A stretch of DNA of 6,605 bases from Bacteroidales bacterium. Lineage in GTDB: Bacteria; Bacteroidota; Bacteroidia; Bacteroidales; JAOZTL01. A program made the position numbers and the translations under genes. The notes under the pieces were generated by a model. That model was not told the origin of the DNA. It made no database searches and was given only the letters and a program-made list of their open reading frames with translations. The stretch lies in contig JAOZTL010000062.1 in NCBI GenBank assembly GCA_029942205.1, forward strand, positions 1-6,605. Direction: 5' to 3'. Shown here in pieces: positions 1 through 6,080 of this stretch (position 1 is the first letter of the stretch; each line of letters opens with the position of its first letter).

Positions 1-1
1 A

Positions 2-580
2 TCCGAATCACCAGCTCCAGGAGGTGGATCTATTGCTGCCTACATGGGCGCACTAGGCATTTCGCTAGCCACGATGGTTGCCAACTTATCGTCGCACAAA
101 CGTGGATGGGACGAGCGATGGAACGAATTTTCTGAATGGGCAGAAAAAGGACAATATTATAAAGACCAACTTTTGGCGATGGTAGACGAAGACACCAACG
201 CATTCAACAAAATAATGGATGCTTTCGGATTACCCAAAAACTCCGACAATGAAAAAACTGCTCGCCTGCAAGCCATACAGGACGCAACGAAGAATGCCAT
301 CGAGATACCATTCAAAGTCATGGAACTGTCCTATGGATCGATGCAAGTCATCAAAGCAATGGCTGAAATAGGCAACCCAAACTCCATATCCGATGCAGGT
401 GTGGGCGCATTAGCTGCTCGTTCGGCAGTTATGGGAGCTTATCTTAATGTGAAAATAAACACAGCAGACTTGAAAGATCGTACATTCGCCGATGAAGTAA
501 TTATCAAAGGAAAAGAAATAGAAGAAAAAACACAACAGCTTGAAACAGAGATACTACAAATAGTAGAATCAAAACTATAA
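2..580 (+). CDS. ftcD: Formimidoyltransferase-cyclodeaminase, C-terminal cyclodeaminase domain (5'-truncated)
   Basis: The reading frame is open from base 2, and its start lies outside the window. The last 192 residues are present and end in TAA. Visible family marks are the PAPGGGSIAAYMGALG motif that opens the cyclodeaminase domain (fragment residues about 4-19), VDEDTNAF (61-68), and DAGVGALAARSAVMGAYLNV (about 131-150). A charged, probably helical tail (KGKEIEEKTQQLETEI) closes the protein. The domain converts 5-formimidoyl-tetrahydrofolate to 5,10-methenyl-tetrahydrofolate and ammonia in the cytoplasm, the folate-linked end of histidine degradation. The fragment covers essentially the whole cyclodeaminase domain. 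The residues just before PAPGGGS resemble the linker of bifunctional Bacteroidota proteins, where a formimidoyltransferase domain precedes it. A stand-alone cyclodeaminase (fchA-like) cannot be excluded because the 5' part is missing. The more C-ending codon choice differs by eye from the susD-like gene downstream. No functional link to the sus-type operon is expected. Confidence 0.93.
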   Translation, partial: SESPAPGGGSIAAYMGALGISLATMVANLSSHKRGWDERWNEFSEWAEKGQYYKDQLLAMVDEDTNAFNKIMDAFGLPKNSDNEKTARLQAIQDATKNAIEIPFKVMELSYGSMQVIKAMAEIGNPNSISDAGVGALAARSAVMGAYLNVKINTADLKDRTFADEVIIKGKEIEEKTQQLETEILQIVESKL

Positions 581-592
581 ATCTACGATAAG

Positions 593-636
593 GTCAGCAG
601 GCGAATGTTGTAATCATAAAGCATTCACCTGCTGAC
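593..636 (+). terminator. Hairpin after ftcD, probable transcription terminator
   Basis: The arms GTCAGCAGGCGAATG (593-607) and CATTCACCTGCTGAC (622-636) form a 15-bp stem with one mismatch (C602 opposite A628) and a 14-nt loop. It begins 12 bases after the ftcD stop codon, where a terminator would be expected. No clean T-tract follows on the + strand, only TAATACCAATTAAACTTT, so it may instead act as a 3'-end stabiliser. On the minus strand the single mismatch becomes a G-U wobble, so the hairpin would fold at least as well in that orientation. Confidence 0.65.
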
Positions 637-870
637 TAATACCAATTAAACTTTAAAATATTCGATAAATTGGCTATCTTCTCTAGTTTTGTTGTACTGG
701 ATATTTTGAAATTAAGTTTGTATAATTTAAAATACGACTTGCGATTAATGACTTTGTTGCTTAATATACCCTTAAAGTTGTAAAAGCTATGTGTTTAGTG
801 ATAATTCTAGGAAATATAATTGTTCTAAATTGCTTATTTCTTAGTTTGGATTAAGGTTAAGTACTAAAGT
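637..870. other. A/T-rich intergenic stretch without recognised gene
   Basis: I see no credible coding sequence on either strand here. The only structure noted is a short inverted repeat, CCAATT (642-647) against AATTGG (668-673), around an A/T-rich centre. The mixed A/T-rich sequence could be decayed mobile or coding DNA, but no transposase residue pattern or paired terminal repeat could be recognised. Confidence 0.5.
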
Positions 871-1069
871 ATCGACAATTTCTCTAGTTAGGATCGGTAA
901 TCTCCTATCCCATATCAACAATTTCTTGTCCCATATCGATAATTTACTGACCCATATCAACAATTTCCTAGCCTAGTATCAACAGTTTCCTGCCCCAGAT
1001 CGACAATTTCCTAGCCTAGCATCAACAATTTTTTGTCTAAGATCAATAACTTCCTCTCTAAATCGACAA
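871..1069. repeat. Degenerate tandem array of 20-22 bp units (about nine copies plus a partial)
   Basis: Units begin with ATC at 871, 893, 914, 935, 956, 978, 999, 1021, 1042 and a partial one at 1062. Spacings are 22, 21, 21, 21, 22, 21, 22, 21 and 20 bases. The approximate consensus is ATCRACAATTTCCTGNCCCAT. The first half, ATCRACAATTT, is the best conserved, while the last 8-9 bases vary and carry the length differences. On the minus strand each unit reads as a variant of the heptapeptide [L/M]GQEIVD. Four units contain a stop codon and three carry one extra base. The units are contiguous, without unique spacers, so this is not a CRISPR array. It may be the remnant of a minus-strand coding repeat or a purely noncoding satellite-like array. 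Confidence 0.88.
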
Positions 1070-1129
1070 AAAAAACACAAAGAAATGATAGCTGTATATT
1101 CATTGGATGCTTAAATGTTGGGTTAATTA

Positions 1130-1174
1130 ATGAAGAAAAAGACAATTTCTTTGCTATTGCTTGTTCAGTATTGA
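1130..1174 (+). other. Signal-peptide-like mini-ORF (14 codons), possible gene remnant
   Basis: ATG at 1130 opens MKKKTISLLLLVQY followed by TGA. The peptide has the charged start and hydrophobic core of a secretion signal and resembles the beginning of the SusC signal peptide at 1342 (MKKITLLLVF), but it stops before any cleavage site. It lies about 170 bases upstream of susC. It may be the surviving 5' end of a lost exported-protein gene or a chance ORF in A/T-rich DNA. No convincing promoter or ribosome binding site was seen in front of it, so translation is doubtful. Confidence 0.3.
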
Positions 1175-1257
1175 TGTTTTTTTAACAAAAATTAACAAGG
1201 TAAGTTTCTGTAAAAGAAGACCCTATCTTTTTATTTCAATATATTAAGAAATATCCG

Positions 1258-1289
1258 TTTGTTTGGTATAAATATAATCCGTATTTTTG
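1258..1289 (+). promoter_or_regulatory. Bacteroidota-type sigma-70 promoter of the susC-susD operon
   Basis: TATTTTTG (1282-1289) matches the Bacteroidota -7 consensus TAnnTTTG at every fixed position. TTTG at 1258-1261 supplies the -33 TTG element with a 20-base spacer, within the usual range. A second TTTG at 1262-1265 would give only 16. Transcription would start near 1294-1297, leaving a leader of about 45 bases to the ATG at 1342. That leader is A/T-rich and has no Shine-Dalgarno motif, as is common in this phylum. No clear operator or riboswitch fold was seen between the promoter and the gene. Confidence 0.65.
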
Positions 1290-1341
1290 AACCGTTTTGA
1301 ATTTACTAAACACAATTTTTTCAAACTTAATTTTTTAATCT

Positions 1342-3441
1342 ATGAAAAAAATAACTTTATTACTTGTATTCTTATCCTTTCTGGGAATACAGGTTTTCGC
1401 ACAAACTACTGTTACAGGTACTGTAACCAGTGCAGAGGATGGACAACCCGTTCCCGGTGCTTCTGTTGTAGTGAAAGGTTTTAGTACAGCAGGTACAATT
1501 GCTGACTTCGATGGAAAATATTCATTGAGCGTACCTCAAGGAGGAACTGTTTTAGTTTTCTCTTTCATGGGAATGCAAGCAAAAGAAATGACAATCTCTG
1601 GTTCTGTAATGAATGCCGTATTAGAGGCAAGCGATGTAGAAATTGATGACATTGTTGTTACTGGTGTTGCTGGTGCCACACCTCGTACAAAACTTACCGT
1701 TACTGTTGGAACGGTTAGTGCTGACGAACTTCAAAAAGTTCCTGCATCTTCGGCTGCTGGTGCATTACAAGGTAAACTTGCGGGTGTTACTGTAACAAGT
1801 GCTGCTGGTAATCCAGGTTCTGCTCCTGCTATTCGCTTACGTGGATCTACTTCTATTTATGGAAGCCAAGCTCCTTTAGTAATCGTAGACGGTGTAATGA
1901 TCGAAGGTACTCTTGCTGACATCAACGTAGACGATATTCAGTCTATCGACGTTGTTAAAGGTGCTTCGGCTTCGGCTCTTTATGGCTCTCGTGCTGGTAA
2001 TGGTGTTGTTGTTGTAACTACCAAAACTGGTAAATCTTTGAACAAAGGTGAAACTCTTATTACTGTAAGAAACGAATATGGTTCTTCTCAATTAGCAAAC
2101 GTAATGGATGTTTCTACACATCACCAATACGAAATGCAAGACGATTGGGCTAGCGAAACTAGATATTCTAAATATTTAGGTGTTACTACTTATGGTGACG
2201 ACGCAACACACACAAATACGGATAGTATTGGTTATTTGATGGCTGGTGCTCAAGTTATTTCTGACGACCATTACATGGATAATGAGTTTGGTGCTGTTCA
2301 CGACCACTTAGCAGAATTTTATCAAAATGGTAGCTACTATACGAACTATATCTCAGTAGCAAACAATTCTGAAAGAACTTCTTTTATGGCTTCTTTCGAG
2401 AACTCACAACAGTCGGGTATCGTTATGCACGTTAATGGGTATAGCAGAAATAGTTTCCGTTTAAATGTAACGCATAACTTTTCTGATAAATTCTTTTTCA
2501 CAGCCAATAATTCTATTATCAAAACATTAACAGATGATAGTTATATGGACTTTTTCTCTTTGATGCAGTTAATGCCAGATATGGACTTAAACTGGAAAAA
2601 CCCATTAGGTCAAGACTATCGTGTGAATGTTGATCCTTTCGGAACAACAACGAACCCATTATATGACGTAGCAAACTCTACGGATGAGTCAAGACGTTTC
2701 CGTGTATTAGGAAACTATGCATTAACTTATGCTCCTACCGACTGGTTGCGCTTAGAAGGTAAATATAGCTTCGAGAAACAGAACAACAAGCGGTATGGAA
2801 TGGATCCTAAAGATTATTTAGATGTATTTACATTAACCACAGGTGGTTATGGTGGATATTTATATAATAATAATATAGACCAGTATGCACAAGTATTACA
2901 AGGAACAGCTATGATTAATAAGCAGTTTGGTGATTTCTTAGCCAAAGCTAAATTTAGCTATTTGTACGAAGACAACCATTATGAATATTTCAGAGCTACT
3001 GGTTATGATTTTTCTGTAGATGGAATTCATACGTATGATAATACAGACCAAACACGCTTGTCTAGTTATTCTTCTACTTATGATATTCGTGCGATCAATG
3101 CATTCGGTATCGTAGATGTTGATTATAAATCTAAATATTTAGGATCTTTCTTATATCGTTATGATGGTGCTTCTCAGTTTGGTGAAAACGAACGTTGGGC
3201 TCCTTATTTCAGAGCTTCTGGTGCATACCGTATCAGCGAAGACTTTACTATCCCAGGTGTACAAGAAATGAAAATAAGAGCTGCTTATGGTACGTCGGGT
3301 AACCGTCCTCCTTATTATGCTCAGTATGAAACATGGTCGCTTTCTGGTGGTAATGTTCAAAAATCAACTCTTGGTAATAAAAACTTAAAACCTTCTACAA
3401 TAAAAGAATTAGAAGTTGGTTTAAATGTAGATTTCTTATAG
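1342..3441 (+). CDS. SusC-like transporter, N-terminal part up to the internal TAG
   Basis: This 699-residue piece starts at an ATG followed directly by a Sec signal peptide (residues 1-20, cleavage likely after VFA, mature start QTTVTG). The overlapping ORF beginning at 1287 is out of frame and not credible. A carboxypeptidase-regulatory-like beta-sandwich (about 22-95) comes next, then a TonB box-like IDDIVVTG (101-108). The plug domain spans about 115-232, with the SusC signatures IRLRGSTSIYG (164-174), LVIVDGV (179-185), DVVKGASASALYGSRAGNG (203-221) and VVVTTKTG (223-230). The rest is the first part of the outer-membrane barrel, including NGSYYTNYISVANNSERTSF in the usual SusC context. 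Translation ends at TAG in the segment GLNVDFL. Alone, this product lacks the last third of the barrel and should not assemble into a working transporter. Confidence 0.9.
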   Translation: MKKITLLLVFLSFLGIQVFAQTTVTGTVTSAEDGQPVPGASVVVKGFSTAGTIADFDGKYSLSVPQGGTVLVFSFMGMQAKEMTISGSVMNAVLEASDVEIDDIVVTGVAGATPRTKLTVTVGTVSADELQKVPASSAAGALQGKLAGVTVTSAAGNPGSAPAIRLRGSTSIYGSQAPLVIVDGVMIEGTLADINVDDIQSIDVVKGASASALYGSRAGNGVVVVTTKTGKSLNKGETLITVRNEYGSSQLANVMDVSTHHQYEMQDDWASETRYSKYLGVTTYGDDATHTNTDSIGYLMAGAQVISDDHYMDNEFGAVHDHLAEFYQNGSYYTNYISVANNSERTSFMASFENSQQSGIVMHVNGYSRNSFRLNVTHNFSDKFFFTANNSIIKTLTDDSYMDFFSLMQLMPDMDLNWKNPLGQDYRVNVDPFGTTTNPLYDVANSTDESRRFRVLGNYALTYAPTDWLRLEGKYSFEKQNNKRYGMDPKDYLDVFTLTTGGYGGYLYNNNIDQYAQVLQGTAMINKQFGDFLAKAKFSYLYEDNHYEYFRATGYDFSVDGIHTYDNTDQTRLSSYSSTYDIRAINAFGIVDVDYKSKYLGSFLYRYDGASQFGENERWAPYFRASGAYRISEDFTIPGVQEMKIRAAYGTSGNRPPYYAQYETWSLSGGNVQKSTLGNKNLKPSTIKELEVGLNVDFL
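3439..3441 (+). other. Premature in-frame TAG stop codon in susC
   Basis: The codons run GTA GAT TTC TTA TAG CGT TTA CGT TTT, translating VDFL-stop-RLRF. The frame stays open for a further 344 codons to the TAA at 4474-4476. In SusC relatives this site is a barrel strand turn of the type 'FL-x-(N)RL', where a polar residue is usual, so the ancestral codon was plausibly CAG, AAG or GAG. The other complete gene ends in the window (580, 4476, 5988) all use TAA. Confidence 0.9.
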
Positions 3442-4476
3442 CGTTTACGTTTTGAATTTGTATATTCAACTACTGATGCCGAAGATCAACATTATCCTGT
3501 ACCGCTTCCTGCAATTGCTGGTGGATATATTTCTCAATGGCAAAATATGGGAACACTTAGCTCTGACGTATTAGAAGCTAGTTTAGGTATCAATGTTTTC
3601 AAAACAGAAAATTTCTCTTGGAACATGAATATTACGATGGATAAAATTACTCAAACAGTTACTAAATTAAATGTTGCTCCATTTACTTATGGTTCTGCAG
3701 GAAATGACGGTGATGCTGGTTCATTCTTTATTGAAGAAGGTTCTATTTTTGGGATGATTTATGGAATCCAGTTTGTTGAAACTTTAGACCAAATGGCTCT
3801 AAATTTGAAATATTCAGGTGTTGCTGATGCCGATATTGCTGCTGAATTAGATAATTATGTTGTAAACTCTGACGGATACGTTATCGAAAAAGGTACTGAA
3901 GGTACTAAATATGAGGCTGTAACTAGCGTCCTTGGAGATGATGGAAATGTTGAAAAATCTCAAATTGGTGATGCAAATCCAGATTTCAGAATGGGTATTT
4001 CTAATACTTTCACTTACAAAGGATTCTCTTTATATGCATTACTTGATTGGAAACAAGGTGGTGATGTTTATAACTTAACCAACCAATGGATGTATCGCGA
4101 CTATAGAGCTGCCGCTATGGATCAGTTTGGTAAAGAAGAATATCAGAAAAAAACTACAGATTACTATCAGTCACTTTATGCTGTAGCTAGTATGAATAAG
4201 CACTTTGTTGAAGATGGTACGTATTTGAAAGTACGTGAAATTTCATTATATTACCAATTAGGAGCGGATAAATTAAGTGGTTTCTTAGGTGGAGCATTAA
4301 AAGGTGTTAAAGTTGGCGTAATTGGACGTAATTTATTTACGTTTACTAATTATTCTGGATTCGATCCTGAAGTAGGTTCTACCGAAGGTGATGGTGATGC
4401 TACTATCCAAGCATGGGATGAGTTTGCATATCCTAACTTTAGAACATTTAGTGGATCTATTGAAATTAAGTTCTAA
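3442..4476 (+). CDS. SusC-like transporter, C-terminal barrel part after the internal TAG
   Basis: The frame is open directly after the stop. The first in-frame ATG is at 3547 (MGTLSSDVLEASLG), giving 309 residues if translation restarted there, but that product would have no signal peptide and could not reach the outer membrane alone. The segment holds the last barrel strands of a SusC protein. Visible are PVPLPAIAGG with QWQNMGTL just before the ATG, the strand ENFSWNMNITMDKI, QIGDANPDFRMGISNTFTYKGFSLYALLDWKQGGDVYN in pieces typical of the family, YLKVREISLYYQLG, VGVIGRNLFTFTNYSGFDPEVG, and the closing YPNFRTFSGSIEIKF. It belongs to the same ancestral gene as the 1342-3441 piece. No promoter or ribosome binding site was recognised at 3547, so it is best read as the 3' part of a disrupted gene. 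Confidence 0.85.
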   Translation, partial: RLRFEFVYSTTDAEDQHYPVPLPAIAGGYISQWQNMGTLSSDVLEASLGINVFKTENFSWNMNITMDKITQTVTKLNVAPFTYGSAGNDGDAGSFFIEEGSIFGMIYGIQFVETLDQMALNLKYSGVADADIAAELDNYVVNSDGYVIEKGTEGTKYEAVTSVLGDDGNVEKSQIGDANPDFRMGISNTFTYKGFSLYALLDWKQGGDVYNLTNQWMYRDYRAAAMDQFGKEEYQKKTTDYYQSLYAVASMNKHFVEDGTYLKVREISLYYQLGADKLSGFLGGALKGVKVGVIGRNLFTFTNYSGFDPEVGSTEGDGDATIQAWDEFAYPNFRTFSGSIEIKF

Positions 4477-4494
4477 ATTTAACCAATTAAAATT

Positions 4495-5988
4495 ATGATT
4501 AATATGAAAACAAAATTTATAAAATATCTTTCGTTCCTCTTGGTTGTAGGGTTTGTTTTTACGACCAGTTGTACCGAAAAATTAGAAGTAGAGAACTACA
4601 ATACGCCTGATTCAAAAAAGGCATTGAGTTCTCCAGATGATGTTGTGGGATTAGCTAGTGGAGCATTCCGTGTATGGCATAATGCACAGCATAGCACTAG
4701 TGGACCGAGTTTTGCAATGGCAACAATGGCAGATCAACTTACGTGTTCATGGGGTAATTTTTCTATGAAAGACATGTCGTCTGAACCTAGAACTGCTTGG
4801 AATAATGCAGTTGAATACAGTTATGCAAATATTACGTCTGTTTATTGGCAGAGGCTTTATTCTGCAATGTCGCAAGGAAATGATGCTCTTGTTATTTTAG
4901 AAGGCGGAGAAGTTGATTTTGGAGATGATACAGAAATGTTGAAAGCAATTTCTTATTTCTCGCAAGGTATATCTATGGGATATGCTGCTCTTGTTTTTGA
5001 TCAAGGTTTTATTGTTGATGAAACTACTGATCCTACACTAGTACCAGTTTCTGTCCCTTATTCTGAATTAGGAGCTGCTGCTGTAACTTATTTAGACAAA
5101 GCAATTGCTATTTGTAAGGCAAGTGCATTTAATGTACCTAGTAATTTTATTAGAGGTGTAAGTATAACAAATGTTGAATTAGGACAATTAGCTAATTCGT
5201 TTGCTGCTCGTATTGTGGTGTATAATTCAAGAACTGCTGCTGAAAATGCTGCTGTAAATTGGGCTAGTGTATTAACTTATGCACAAAACGGGATTGATTT
5301 CACATTAGCACCAGATATGGATAACGATACATGGTTCGACTCATATAAATATTATGGCTATTACTGGCTAAGAGCAGATCATCGTATTATTAATATGATG
5401 GATAATAATTATCCTTCTCGCTGGCCAAATGATAATGCGACTTGGGATACTTCTGATGGTTCAGCTCCAGCTCCAGCAAGTTCTAATGATTCTCGTTTAG
5501 CATCTTATTTTAAATATGAAAGTGATAATAGTTTTAAGCCAGATCGTGGATATTATCATTTTTCTCATTATAGTGTTGTTAAATTTAAACCATTTATTCT
5601 TGATGGTAGAACAGGTCCTTCTCCTTCTTACTCTGTATACGAAAATGATTTATTTATTGCCGAAGCTCAATTTAGAACAGGTGATAAAACAGGTGCTATT
5701 GCTACATTGAATGCTAGTAGTAGGGTTCTTGAAGGAGGATTAGCTGCTTTGCCTACAACTGCAACAGATGCTGAAGTTCTTGCTGCTATTTTTTATGAAA
5801 GAGATATTGAGTTAGTAATGACTGGTTTAGGTATTTCTTTCTTTGATATGAGAAGAAGAGATATGTTACAAACAGGTACTATCTTGCATTTTCCTATTCC
5901 TGGATCGGAACTGGAAGCTTTAGGTCTTCCATATTACACCATCGAAGATGCTGCTGATCGCTCTACTGGTGGATGGACTGGGTTATAA
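4495..5988 (+). CDS. SusD/RagB-family nutrient-binding outer-membrane lipoprotein
   Basis: The 497-residue product is intact and of near-normal length for SusD proteins. It follows the susC stop by 18 bases, the standard arrangement for an operon pair. A lipoprotein signal peptide is followed by Cys26 in FTTSC, a loose lipobox, so the mature protein should be lipid-anchored and surface exposed. The ATG at 4504 (MKTKFIKYLSF) is an equally likely start and gives a more typical signal peptide than 4495 (MINMKTKF). The helical TPR-like core includes VYWQRLYSAMSQGNDALVIL. The C-terminal SusD signature is clear: NDLFIAEAQFRTGDKTGAI, FYERDIELVMTGLGISFFDMRR and LHFPIPGSELEALGLPYYT. SusD caps the SusC barrel and captures ligand. 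The substrate cannot be told from sequence. If susC is really broken, this protein may bind ligand without import. Confidence 0.93.
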   Translation: MINMKTKFIKYLSFLLVVGFVFTTSCTEKLEVENYNTPDSKKALSSPDDVVGLASGAFRVWHNAQHSTSGPSFAMATMADQLTCSWGNFSMKDMSSEPRTAWNNAVEYSYANITSVYWQRLYSAMSQGNDALVILEGGEVDFGDDTEMLKAISYFSQGISMGYAALVFDQGFIVDETTDPTLVPVSVPYSELGAAAVTYLDKAIAICKASAFNVPSNFIRGVSITNVELGQLANSFAARIVVYNSRTAAENAAVNWASVLTYAQNGIDFTLAPDMDNDTWFDSYKYYGYYWLRADHRIINMMDNNYPSRWPNDNATWDTSDGSAPAPASSNDSRLASYFKYESDNSFKPDRGYYHFSHYSVVKFKPFILDGRTGPSPSYSVYENDLFIAEAQFRTGDKTGAIATLNASSRVLEGGLAALPTTATDAEVLAAIFYERDIELVMTGLGISFFDMRRRDMLQTGTILHFPIPGSELEALGLPYYTIEDAADRSTGGWTGL

Positions 5989-6001
5989 TTAAATTTTTGA
6001 T

Positions 6002-6060
6002 AGAGACTGTCTGAAAAAATCCTATAACTGTGTTGATTAGAATATTTTTAGACAGGCTCT
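6002..6060 (+). terminator. Strong intercistronic hairpin, terminator or attenuator after susD
   Basis: Arm 6002-6017 (AGAGACTGTCTGAAAA) pairs with 6045-6060 (TTTTTAGACAGGCTCT) over about 16 positions. There is one A-G mismatch (6006/6056) and one G-T wobble (6013/6049), around a 27-base A/T-rich loop. It starts 13 bases after the susD stop and ends about 20 bases before the next gene, followed by a short TTTAATT stretch. This can end most transcripts after susD and lower expression of the third gene. AGACTGTCT-type arms are also seen at the ends of mobile elements, so an origin as a small inserted palindrome is possible. No target duplication was recognised. Confidence 0.65.
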
Positions 6061-6080
6061 TTAATTCTTAAAATGAAAAA

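Larger units (their letters stand above)
1342..4476 (+). pseudogene. SusC/RagA-family TonB-linked outer-membrane transporter interrupted by one in-frame TAG
   Basis: Positions 1342-4476 are one continuous reading frame of 1,044 sense and stop codons before the terminal TAA, broken only by TAG at 3439-3441 (codon 700). Without that stop the product would be about 1,044 residues, normal for SusC/RagA proteins, and would end in the typical barrel C-terminus with a terminal Phe (FSGSIEIKF). The sequence after the stop (RLRFEFVYS...) continues the beta-barrel smoothly, with no frameshift or missing segment visible. The protein would import an oligomeric nutrient across the outer membrane using TonB energy, with the SusD protein encoded 18 bases downstream as its lid. 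One base change from CAG, AAG or GAG would create the stop. A recent nonsense mutation, a sequencing or assembly error, or suppression of TAG are all possible. The two halves are annotated separately. Confidence 0.85.

Noticed and set aside
641..870. Insertion-sequence remnant in the A/T-rich gap
   Set aside because: Only a 6-bp inverted repeat (CCAATT/AATTGG) was found, with no transposase fragment, matched termini or target duplication, so there is no real support.
871..1069. CRISPR array
   Set aside because: Units of 20-22 bp abut one another with no unique spacers, the repeat itself is degenerate throughout, and no cas gene is present in the window.
1287..1484. 65-codon + strand ORF overlapping the susC start
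   Set aside because: It is out of frame with the clear signal peptide and TonB-receptor sequence, has a Cys/Arg-rich composition without family features, and overlaps the promoter region.
1876..2091. Minus-strand ORF inside susC
   Set aside because: It is antisense to the conserved plug domain, its Ser/Thr/Arg-rich product has no recognisable features, and it looks like a shadow of the coding strand.
3151..3360. Minus-strand ORF inside the susC barrel region
   Set aside because: It is antisense to conserved barrel sequence, and its composition is that of a reverse-complement shadow.
3439..3441. Genome-wide recoding of TAG to glutamine
   Set aside because: Three minus-strand repeat units also have TAG at a Gln position, which is suggestive, but those units carry indels and a TAA too. 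The intact susD-like gene and the ftcD fragment contain no in-frame TAG, and ordinary CAG/CAA Gln codons are used throughout. C-to-T mutation explains both cases more simply.
3547..4476. Separate gene starting at ATG 3547
   Set aside because: It is in the same frame as the upstream susC part, the frame is open back to 3442 with barrel-like residues, and it has no signal peptide or promoter. It is the 3' part of one interrupted gene.
5516..5710. 64-codon + strand ORF inside susD
   Set aside because: It overlaps the SusD reading frame out of phase. The Ile/Leu-rich product comes from A/T-rich codons read out of frame, not from a membrane protein.
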